From: Phycisphaerales bacterium UBA3190
GTDB lineage: Bacteria > Planctomycetota > Phycisphaerae > Phycisphaerales > UBA1924
Assembly: GCA_002364005.1 (NCBI GenBank)
Contig: DEXG01000006.1
Location: 1 to 37,003 of the forward strand
Length of the DNA stretch: 37,003 bases
Reading direction: 5' to 3'
The notes below the pieces were generated by a model, which did not search any database, was not told the DNA's origin, and saw nothing but the letters and a program-made list of their open reading frames with translations. Shown piece by piece: positions 31,063-37,003 of this stretch (position 1 is its first letter; each line of letters opens with the position of its first letter). A program made the translations under genes and the position numbers.

Positions 31063-31548
31063 CTAGCGATCCAGGCGGGAGACGGCGCGTTGGAGTTCAC
31101 GCTTGGACTCGCGCTCGGCGATCGCTCGGCGCTTGTCGTGCTGGGCCTTGCCTCGTGCAACGGCCAGCTTGACCTTGGCGAGACCCTTGGAGAAGTAGAG
31201 CTCAAGCGGGACGAGGGTGACACCCTTCTGATCGACCTGGCGGGCGAGCTTGAGGATCTCGCGTTTCTTGGCCAGCAGCATGCGGTCCTGCTTGGGGCGA
31301 TGGTTCAGTGCGCCCGCGGGCTGGTAGGGACCGATGTCGATCTGGTGGAGTGTCAGCCGCGGCGGATCGAGGTCGACACTGATGTAGCCCTCTTTGAGCG
31401 AGCAGTTCCCCTCACGGATCGCCTTGACCTCGGAACCAGTCAGCACGATACCCACCTCCAGCGTGTCTTCGATGAAGTAGTCGTAGAGGGCTCTTCGGTT
31501 GTTGAAGCTGGGGGGGCCCTGCTTGGATTTCTTCTTGTTCTTGGCCAT
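31063..31548 (-). CDS. smpB: SsrA-binding protein SmpB (trans-translation)
   Basis: A 161-residue protein that binds tmRNA and brings it to stalled ribosomes. Family features: FNNRRALYDYFIEDTLEVGI, VLTGSEVKAIREGNCSLKEG, HQIDIGPYQPAGALNHRPKQ, RMLLAKKREILKLARQV, TLVPLELYFSKGLAKVKLAV, and the basic C-terminal tail KRRAIAERESKRELQRAVSR. The ATG at 31548 (MAKNKKKSKQG) fits the family; the frame is open much further upstream but through the divergent gene's region. The ssrA tmRNA gene is not in the window. The gap to the divergent lipoprotein gene is only 45 bp, so the promoters overlap. Confidence 0.94.
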   Translation of the reverse strand: MAKNKKKSKQGPPSFNNRRALYDYFIEDTLEVGIVLTGSEVKAIREGNCSLKEGYISVDLDPPRLTLHQIDIGPYQPAGALNHRPKQDRMLLAKKREILKLARQVDQKGVTLVPLELYFSKGLAKVKLAVARGKAQHDKRRAIAERESKRELQRAVSRLDR

Positions 31549-31581
31549 CGGTTGCGTCTTTCGTGCATGAAAGCATACGCA

Positions 31582-31587
31582 TACCAT
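31582..31587 (+). promoter_or_regulatory. -10-like hexamer of the 31594 lipoprotein gene (leaderless)
   Basis: TACCAT ends 6 nt before the ATG at 31594, and there is no Shine-Dalgarno sequence. The -35 region 17 nt upstream (TTTCGT) is weak. The distance is the same as at metH and the S10 peptidase gene. Confidence 0.35.
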
Positions 31588-31593
31588 CGTCCT

Positions 31594-32130
31594 ATGGGTT
31601 TGCGTGTCTCGATCTTGCTTTGTCTGGGCTCTCTGGCGATGGTCGGCTGCGCCCAGCGACTGAACGATCGGCTGACTCTCGGGGGGCAGTTTGTTTCGCC
31701 CAGTCTGGACCTGCGTCGTGCCCAGGGGATCGAGCCCCGCCCACCGGCGTTGTTCTCTGAGCCGGTGCGAGAACGGTCGGGCTGGCGACCAACCCCGTTC
31801 GTGGTGCAGCTTGATGGGGTGGTGCATGGGCACCGGCTCGCTCTGACCCCACCACTGCGGGCAAACGCACCCGCCCGCGAATATGGGCGGTACCCAAGTC
31901 CAAGCGATGTCTTGGACCCGCAGCGTCGCAGCTGGTCATCTGATTTATTCGAGACTGGGCGTGAGCTTGGGCGATCGTTGATCGGTGGCGTGTACGCGGT
32001 CGGGTACCTGACTTGGACGGGCCAGTTGCACCGGCCCACGGCGTCACCCATGGCCTATAAACGAACACGACAGGATGAATGGTCTTCTGGGCAGCCCGCC
32101 CAGCCCACACCGGAGCCCGAAGATGAGTGA
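31594..32130 (+). CDS. Small lipoprotein of unknown function
   Basis: A 178-residue predicted lipoprotein. The signal peptide (MGLRVSILLCLGSLAMVGC) ends in a lipobox-like MVGC, Cys19. The rest is Pro/Arg-rich with no recognised domain (PSLDLRRAQGIEPRPPALF, WRPTPFVVQLDGVVHGHRLA), a possible short hydrophobic stretch (SLIGGVYAVGYLTW) and a Pro/Glu-rich end. The frame extends upstream to 31090 through the antisense of smpB, which is not credible; ATG 31594 starts the signal peptide. Its last 8 bases overlap the rhodanese start, so the two are translationally coupled. Confidence 0.72.
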   Translation: MGLRVSILLCLGSLAMVGCAQRLNDRLTLGGQFVSPSLDLRRAQGIEPRPPALFSEPVRERSGWRPTPFVVQLDGVVHGHRLALTPPLRANAPAREYGRYPSPSDVLDPQRRSWSSDLFETGRELGRSLIGGVYAVGYLTWTGQLHRPTASPMAYKRTRQDEWSSGQPAQPTPEPEDE

Positions 32131-32509
32131 TGCCGAGAAGTTTGCTGAGCTTGAGAACCCGCCGCGTTGGCATTTTCAGCAGGGGCTGGAAATCAGTGTG
32201 CCCGAGACCGCCCAGCGTTTGCAGGCGGGCGATGAGGGCTTTGTGCTGATCGATATCCGTGAGCCCGATGAGCTGGCGGTGTGCTCGGTCGAGGGTGCGG
32301 TGCATATCCCGATGGGTGACCTGGCGACGCGCATCAATGAGATTGATGCGGACGAGGACACGACGGTTGCGTTGATCTGCCACAGCGGGCGTCGTTCGCT
32401 CAAGGCGACGCTCTATCTGCAACAGCAGGGGCTGGCGGGGACGCGATCGGTTGCTGGCGGGATCGACTGGTGGTCGCTGCGAATCGACCCCACCGTGCCC
32501 CGGTACTGA
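32123..32509 (+). CDS. Rhodanese-like sulfurtransferase domain protein
   Basis: A 128-residue single rhodanese domain. ISVPETAQRLQAG, VLIDIREPDELAVCSVEGAV and IPMGDL are typical of the family, and the active-site loop ICHSGRRS contains the catalytic Cys86, followed by a helix (LKATLYLQQQG) and GGIDWW. It transfers sulfane sulfur; acceptor unknown. The loop CxxGxRS is that of GlpE/PspE-like single-domain proteins. The ATG at 32123 is preferred to the upstream one at 32075 because GGAG (32112-32115) is 7 nt before it and the domain follows. It overlaps the preceding lipoprotein gene by 8 nt. Confidence 0.88.
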   Translation: MSDAEKFAELENPPRWHFQQGLEISVPETAQRLQAGDEGFVLIDIREPDELAVCSVEGAVHIPMGDLATRINEIDADEDTTVALICHSGRRSLKATLYLQQQGLAGTRSVAGGIDWWSLRIDPTVPRY

Positions 32510-32530
32510 ACGAGTCCCCTACTGTTGGGT

Positions 32531-33472
32531 ATGTCCATGCAGACCGAAGTGATCGAACTCAACCTTGCCCATTCACCCGATTCGGACGACCTCGTGATGT
32601 GGTGGCCGCTGGTTGGGGTCCGGCATCCGGACGGCACGCCCGTTGATGGCGATCTGGGGCGGCCGCAGGTTGATACGGGCCCTTTCCGGTTCAATCTGGT
32701 TGCCCGGGATGTGGAGGAACTGAACAAGCTGGTGATCGGTGAGGATGACGGGGGCGGGTACGACATCACTGCGATCTCGTGTGCCGCGTACCCGGCGATT
32801 GCTGATCGGTATGCGATTACCGCTGCGGGCGGTTCGTTTGGCGAGAACTATGGGCCGCGGTTGGTCGTCCGGGATGACTCGAAGCTTCGATCGATCGATG
32901 ATCTGCGTGAGTTGGGCGGGACGGTCGGTATCCCCGGGGTGAATACCTCGGCGTACCTGACGCTGCGAATGGCCGCCGGTTCGGTGCAGACCCATGAGAT
33001 GCTGTTCTCGGATATCCCCGATGCTGTGGCTCGCGGCGAGGTTGATGTCGGGCTGCTGATCCATGAGGCGCAGCTGACCTTCGGGGAGATGCGTCTGCGT
33101 GAGATCGGGGACATGGGCAAATGGTGGAACGGCGAGATGGCCAAACCGCTGCCATTGGGGCTCAATGTGATCAAGTCGGATCTGGACGATCGGTTTGGCC
33201 CGGGGACCTGTGCGCGTCTGGCGGCGGTGCTGAATGAGTCGGTGCGGTGCTGTGTGGAGATGGGTGAGGCGTCGCGGCAGTACCTGCAGCTCAACAAGGG
33301 GGATCGCACCGAGTGGGACGACCCGGAGCTGGTTGACCGGTACCTGGCGATGTATGTCTCGGGTCTGACGCTGGATATGGGCGAGCGTGGACGCGATGCG
33401 ATTGAGACTTTCTTGGGGCGTGCGGCCGAGCAGGGGCTGTGCGAACGCGTTGAAAATCTGCGTGTGCTCTAG
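32531..33472 (+). CDS. mqnD: 1,4-dihydroxy-6-naphthoate synthase (MqnD-like), futalosine menaquinone pathway
   Basis: A 313-residue protein of the MqnA/MqnD family, two-domain fold like periplasmic binding proteins but without a signal peptide, so cytoplasmic. Diagnostic pieces: LNLAHSPDSDDLVMWWPL at the N-terminus, YDITAISCAAYPAIADRYAI, GGSFGENYGPRLVVRDD, VGIPGVNTSAYLTLRMAAG and LLIHEAQLTFGEM. These fit MqnD, which converts cyclic de-hypoxanthinyl futalosine to 1,4-dihydroxy-6-naphthoate, better than MqnA. It is somewhat longer than usual (about 280). Start choice is between ATGs at 32531 and 32537; no ribosome-binding site, and TACTGT at 32520-32525 may be a -10. It follows the rhodanese gene by 21 bp. 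No other mqn gene in the window. Confidence 0.8.
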   Translation: MSMQTEVIELNLAHSPDSDDLVMWWPLVGVRHPDGTPVDGDLGRPQVDTGPFRFNLVARDVEELNKLVIGEDDGGGYDITAISCAAYPAIADRYAITAAGGSFGENYGPRLVVRDDSKLRSIDDLRELGGTVGIPGVNTSAYLTLRMAAGSVQTHEMLFSDIPDAVARGEVDVGLLIHEAQLTFGEMRLREIGDMGKWWNGEMAKPLPLGLNVIKSDLDDRFGPGTCARLAAVLNESVRCCVEMGEASRQYLQLNKGDRTEWDDPELVDRYLAMYVSGLTLDMGERGRDAIETFLGRAAEQGLCERVENLRVL

Positions 33473-33548
33473 GTCGTTTTCACTGGGCAGCGCTAAACTG
33501 GTATTCCCTGCCGACCCCCGAACGCTACACGCCCATCGGAGCCCGCTG

Positions 33549-35093
33549 ATGACCAAGCGTCTCTCGTTGCCTGTTTTGCCCAGCATGCCTTGTGCGGGGC
33601 ATGGTGCGATCCCTGCCTCACTCGATGAGATCAATGATCAGCCACGCGAGAAGTGCGGCGTGATCGGGATCTGGAATGACATCGGGGCGGTGCGCAAGGT
33701 GTACCTTGGCATGTACGCCCAGCAGCATCGCGGGCAGGAAGCCGCGGGCATCGCCGTGAGCGATGGTGAGTCAATCATCTCGCACTTGGGCGAGGGGCTC
33801 GTGGTTGATGTGTTCAATGAGTTGGCAATCGAGAAGCTCGAGCGGCACTACGACCGGGACAGCGACGACGGTGCAAGCCGGGGTGTGATCGGGCATAACC
33901 GATACTCGACCTCGGGCGGGTCGGCGGCGATCAACGCCCAGCCGCTGGTTGAGACGACATTCGATGGCCCGGTCGCGCTGGCACACAATGGGAACCTGGT
34001 CAACGGGATGGCGTGGCGTCAGGTGCTGTCTGAGGCGGGGCGGCTTTTTCACACGACTTCTGACACCGAGATCATGATCCACCTGCTCGCTTCACCCGAG
34101 CAGCGGGATACGCCCGATCCGGTCGCGGCGACGCTGCGGAACCTGCTGGGCGCGTTCTCGGTGGTGATGCTCTTCCCCGATCGCATCGAGGCGGCACGCG
34201 ACCCCTGGGGCTGGCGACCGCTGGTGCTGGGCGAGCTCCCCAGCGGCAAGCCCATGGTGGCGTCGGAGACGGTGGCGCTGGATGTGGCTGGCGCACGGTT
34301 CATCCGAGAGGTCGAGCCGGGCGAGATCGTGACACTCGACAACAACGGGGTGCGTTCGCGTCGTTACGCGGCACCGGCGTCCCCGCTGGCCCAGTGCGTG
34401 TTCGAGCATGTGTACTTCGCCAACCCCGCGTCGAATGTGTTTGGGCAGAATGTGCAGATCTCGCGTGAACGCATGGGGGCGAAGCTGGCCAAAGAGGCGC
34501 ATGTCGATGCCGACTATGTGATGCCCATGCCCGACTCGGGTCGCAGCGCGGCCAATGGGTACGCGATCGAATCGGGGATCCCCTACCGAGAGGGCATCGT
34601 CCCGAACCGGTATGTGGGGCGGACATTCATCAAGCCGACTCAGGAGCAGCGATCCGCGGCGGTTCGGCTGAAGCTCAATGTCATCGGCGATATCGTCAAG
34701 GACAAACGCGTGATCATCGTGGACGACTCGATCGTCCGCGGCACCACCACGCGTGAGAAGATGAACCAACTCCGCGAGGCGGGAGCCAAAGAGATCCACC
34801 TGCGTATCTCGTGCCCGCCGATCAAGCACCCGTGCTTCTTTGGTGTGGACTTTGCCGACCGCGATCAGCTGATCGCGCACAATCGGAGCGTCGAAGACAT
34901 CCGGGCGTTCCTCGGAGTTGACTCGCTGCACTTCCTGAGTCTCGACGGCATGCTCAGCGTGATGAACCATGCGCCAGAGCAGTACTGCACCGCGTGCTTC
35001 TCTGGCGCGTATCGGGTCGATATCGATCACCCGGTCGCGTGCGAAGTGGCGACGAAATCACAGATGATCATGTTCCAGCGCAACGAAAGCTGA
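33549..35093 (+). CDS. purF: Amidophosphoribosyltransferase (glutamine PRPP amidotransferase)
   Basis: A 514-residue cytoplasmic enzyme, first step of purine biosynthesis. A propeptide of 35 residues precedes the nucleophile Cys36 (EKCGVIGIW), which must become N-terminal by cleavage. The glutaminase domain shows GMYAQQHRGQEAAGIAVSDG, IGHNRYSTSGGS and LAHNGNLVNG. The phosphoribosyltransferase domain has VIIVDDSIVRGTT (Asp392, Asp393). Cysteines at LAQCVFEH, ISCPPIKHPCFFG and EQYCTACFSGAY correspond to the 4Fe-4S cluster of the Bacillus-type enzyme. ATG 33549 is chosen, with CGGAG 7 nt upstream; earlier starts at 33387 read through the mqnD end. The stop is 5 bp from the convergent lptD-like stop. 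Confidence 0.96.
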   Translation: MTKRLSLPVLPSMPCAGHGAIPASLDEINDQPREKCGVIGIWNDIGAVRKVYLGMYAQQHRGQEAAGIAVSDGESIISHLGEGLVVDVFNELAIEKLERHYDRDSDDGASRGVIGHNRYSTSGGSAAINAQPLVETTFDGPVALAHNGNLVNGMAWRQVLSEAGRLFHTTSDTEIMIHLLASPEQRDTPDPVAATLRNLLGAFSVVMLFPDRIEAARDPWGWRPLVLGELPSGKPMVASETVALDVAGARFIREVEPGEIVTLDNNGVRSRRYAAPASPLAQCVFEHVYFANPASNVFGQNVQISRERMGAKLAKEAHVDADYVMPMPDSGRSAANGYAIESGIPYREGIVPNRYVGRTFIKPTQEQRSAAVRLKLNVIGDIVKDKRVIIVDDSIVRGTTTREKMNQLREAGAKEIHLRISCPPIKHPCFFGVDFADRDQLIAHNRSVEDIRAFLGVDSLHFLSLDGMLSVMNHAPEQYCTACFSGAYRVDIDHPVACEVATKSQMIMFQRNES

Positions 35094-35098
35094 TCGGC

Positions 35099-37003
35099 TC
35101 AGCCCCCCCATGTGGGGTCGATGGGCAGGTCATTGCTCGAACCGAGCGGTCTGAAGATGAAGCCGATACTGGTTTCGCCCCTGATGTTGTTGTAGCGGAT
35201 CGTCGCCCCGAGCGTACCGACCTGGAATCGGCGAAGGACCACGGTGTTGAAGGTCTGGAAGTCTTCGAGGCGGAAGTTGTAGTTGGCACTGGCGTTGAGG
35301 ACATACTTTTCGCTGAGCCGGTACCGGGCGGAGAGCGTGGCGAAGGTCGCATCGAGCGGCTGGACGGTCCGGTACTCGAGTGAGGTGGTGAACCCGGGGC
35401 GGTTCTCGAGGATCACGCCGATGCTGGACTTGGCGGTCTGGTCGAGATCGAGGTCGTAGACCCACTCGCCTGCCAGTGCGAGGGCTTCGGTGGGCTGGAT
35501 CACCATGCTGGCGCTGAGGTACTCGCCCGGGTTGGAGAGCTCGGGTCGGGACGAGAAGTACTCGGGGATCGGTACGCTGCCCGAATCAGCATCGGTGTTC
35601 ACATACTCGGTGCGGAGCTTGATGAGATCGACATCGCGCCAGCGCCCGATGCCCCCCCGCTTGGTCTGCCAGGTCTGGTCGATGGCCGCCCGGATCGATG
35701 TGCCGTTGATGAGCCCCTCGACATCGTCGTCGAAGATGGGGAGATCGTTGGCATCGAAGTTGGAGTCGCTGCCCCAGATGGTGAGCGAGGGTTCGATGAT
35801 GTGTCTGATCCGGTGCAGGTCGAGGAGTCGGCTCTCGATGCCGTCGTCGACCTTGCTGATGGTTGTCGAGAAGGTGACGCCGGCGGAGCCCCAGTAGCGA
35901 ACATCGTCGGTCTGGCCCGGGCTGAATGCGGCGAAGTCGTCGTCGTAGGCCGTCACACGCCCGACCAGGAACGGGTTGATGCGCAGGTGGCCCAAGTCGA
36001 AGCGTGAGCTGAGTTCGTGACGGGTGTCGAGCCGAGTTATGGAGCCCTCGTCGAGCCCCATGGCCCTGAACTTGTCGCCCAGCGATTCAGAGGCGGTGGT
36101 CCCGAACGCGTCGTCGGCGAGCGAGTTGGATAAGAAGCCGTACTCTCGTGCCTGGACCTCGGAGAAGGAGAGGCGGAGCAGCCCCGCGCTGGCTTCGAAG
36201 GAGTAGGTCAGCAGCCCGGGCTCGATGTCGGGCAGCAGGTCCTTGCCGAGCGTGACGAAGCTGGCCTCGGGGGTCTTGGAGACGCTGTAGCCCGGAGATT
36301 GGAGCTGGTGCTCGGGGACGATGAAATCGTTGACGGTGGTGCTGAGTTCGAGCGAGAGCAGGGAGTCATCGCTGAGTCGTTCGAGCACGATGCGATTCCG
36401 CATGGCTTCGGTGGTGCGGGCCATGTCTTCGAAGAACGCGGGGACGAACGCCTCATCGGAGACATAGCTCAGCTCGCTGATCACGGTCCACTGATTGGTA
36501 ACCCGCCAGAGATCGTGGAAGGCGAACATGCCTCGGGTCTCACCGTTTCGTTGGATCCGCCTCCCTGAAGCGGTCACATCTTCCCCGTTGTCATCGGGGA
36601 TGAGGTAGGAAAAGAGTGAGCCCTTGTGCTTGCTGGTTTGCCACTGGGACTCGAGGCCAAAGGCGATCCCGCCCTCCTCGTAGTAATCGAGGTTCAGGTC
36701 GAGTTCCACGCCGGGCGGCGCGTCGATGTTGAACAGCGAGAAGGCGTTCCACCGGGTCTGAATCGCCAGTCCCGACCGGTCCGAGTCCCCGAGTTTGATC
36801 TGTCGCAGCGGGAAGTCGCCCGGGTCGCCCTTAAAGCCGGGGAGCCAGAGCAAGGGCACGGGGCCGGCTCGGAGCGTGACGCTCTTGGCCTCGACGAGCA
36901 CATTGGGGCGCGGGTCCTGTCGTTCTTCTGGGGTCGTGTCGGGCTCAAGCGAGACACGGATGTCGTTGATGCCCAGCGTGACATCGGGCTCGAAGAAAGC
37001 GGT
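35099..37003 (-). CDS. lptD: LPS-assembly outer-membrane protein, LptD-like (partial, runs off right edge)
   Basis: The last 634 residues of a large outer-membrane beta-barrel protein. The frame stays open to the last base of the window, so the gene begins outside it; the GTG at 36901 is an internal Val, not a start. Early visible part: NVLVEAKSVTLRAGPVPLLW and LPGFKGDPGDFPLRQIKLGD match the end of the periplasmic OstA domain and the first barrel strand region. The rest is alternating beta-strands rich in Tyr, Phe, Asp and Arg (RYRLSEKYVLNASANYNFRL, TLGATIRYNNIRGETSIGF), as in LptD, which inserts lipopolysaccharide into the outer leaflet. It ends DLPIDPTWGG without the usual aromatic last residue. 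Partner genes are not visible. Confidence 0.82.
   Translation of the reverse strand, partial: TAFFEPDVTLGINDIRVSLEPDTTPEERQDPRPNVLVEAKSVTLRAGPVPLLWLPGFKGDPGDFPLRQIKLGDSDRSGLAIQTRWNAFSLFNIDAPPGVELDLNLDYYEEGGIAFGLESQWQTSKHKGSLFSYLIPDDNGEDVTASGRRIQRNGETRGMFAFHDLWRVTNQWTVISELSYVSDEAFVPAFFEDMARTTEAMRNRIVLERLSDDSLLSLELSTTVNDFIVPEHQLQSPGYSVSKTPEASFVTLGKDLLPDIEPGLLTYSFEASAGLLRLSFSEVQAREYGFLSNSLADDAFGTTASESLGDKFRAMGLDEGSITRLDTRHELSSRFDLGHLRINPFLVGRVTAYDDDFAAFSPGQTDDVRYWGSAGVTFSTTISKVDDGIESRLLDLHRIRHIIEPSLTIWGSDSNFDANDLPIFDDDVEGLINGTSIRAAIDQTWQTKRGGIGRWRDVDLIKLRTEYVNTDADSGSVPIPEYFSSRPELSNPGEYLSASMVIQPTEALALAGEWVYDLDLDQTAKSSIGVILENRPGFTTSLEYRTVQPLDATFATLSARYRLSEKYVLNASANYNFRLEDFQTFNTVVLRRFQVGTLGATIRYNNIRGETSIGFIFRPLGSSNDLPIDPTWGG

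Noticed and set aside
1..37003. tRNA, rRNA, tmRNA, prophage, toxin-antitoxin or defence genes
   Set aside because: Looked for by eye because smpB and repeats are present; no cloverleaf, tmRNA-like sequence, integrase, transposase or defence-type domains were found.

Overview
The window reads as a piece of GC-rich bacterial chromosome, most likely from a marine planctomycete of class Phycisphaerae. This is inferred from the paired EF-hand-like C-terminal tails that end in Gly-Cys-Pro on two large secreted proteins, together with an LPS-assembly outer-membrane protein, a futalosine-type menaquinone enzyme and a zinc-ligand-free bL31. About 29 protein genes are supported. I see no tRNA, rRNA, CRISPR array or insertion sequence.

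Layout. Positions 1-183 hold a cluster of modular palindromic repeats downstream of a secreted S10 serine carboxypeptidase (minus strand). Positions 1868-11301 form a plus-strand acyl-CoA catabolism cluster: a methylcrotonyl-type acyl-CoA carboxyltransferase, a secreted protein of unknown function, a coiled-coil lipoprotein, HMG-CoA lyase, three crotonase-fold proteins and a long VLCAD/ACAD9-like acyl-CoA dehydrogenase, closed by a clear terminator. Together these outline the lower leucine / branched acyl-CoA pathway, but the biotin carboxylase partner is not in the window. Next come two divergent exported proteins of unknown function, both with a signal peptide and a C-terminal membrane anchor (11375-13549). 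Positions 13678-17774 are a 2-oxoacid dehydrogenase operon (E1 alpha, a small FlbD-like protein, E1 beta, E2) ending in a bidirectional terminator; E3 is absent.

Positions 17851-19974 hold a RhlE-like DEAD-box helicase and a SRPBCC protein on the minus strand, followed by rpmE. Positions 20742-25174 are two tandem paralogous secreted matrixin-like metalloproteases with a possible cysteine switch and a dockerin-like tail. Then come metH, a FecCD/BtuC-type permease, a bacterial PH-domain membrane protein, an isolated atpC, smpB, a small lipoprotein, a rhodanese, mqnD, purF and the 3' part of an lptD-like gene that runs off the right edge.

How the genes fit together. The 2-oxoacid dehydrogenase and the acyl-CoA cluster could act in sequence (2-oxoacid to acyl-CoA to acetyl-CoA and acetoacetate), although the E1/E2 sequences look at least as much like pyruvate dehydrogenase. 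metH is cobalamin-dependent and abuts a permease of the family that includes the B12 importer BtuC. The most striking signals beyond the genes are: a set of genes with no Shine-Dalgarno sequence but a TANNNT hexamer 5-8 nt before the start codon (probable leaderless transcripts); a metH promoter whose whole spacer is a tandem 8-bp repeat; a crotonase paralogue lacking both catalytic glutamates; and the cysteine-switch-like motif in the two metalloproteases.
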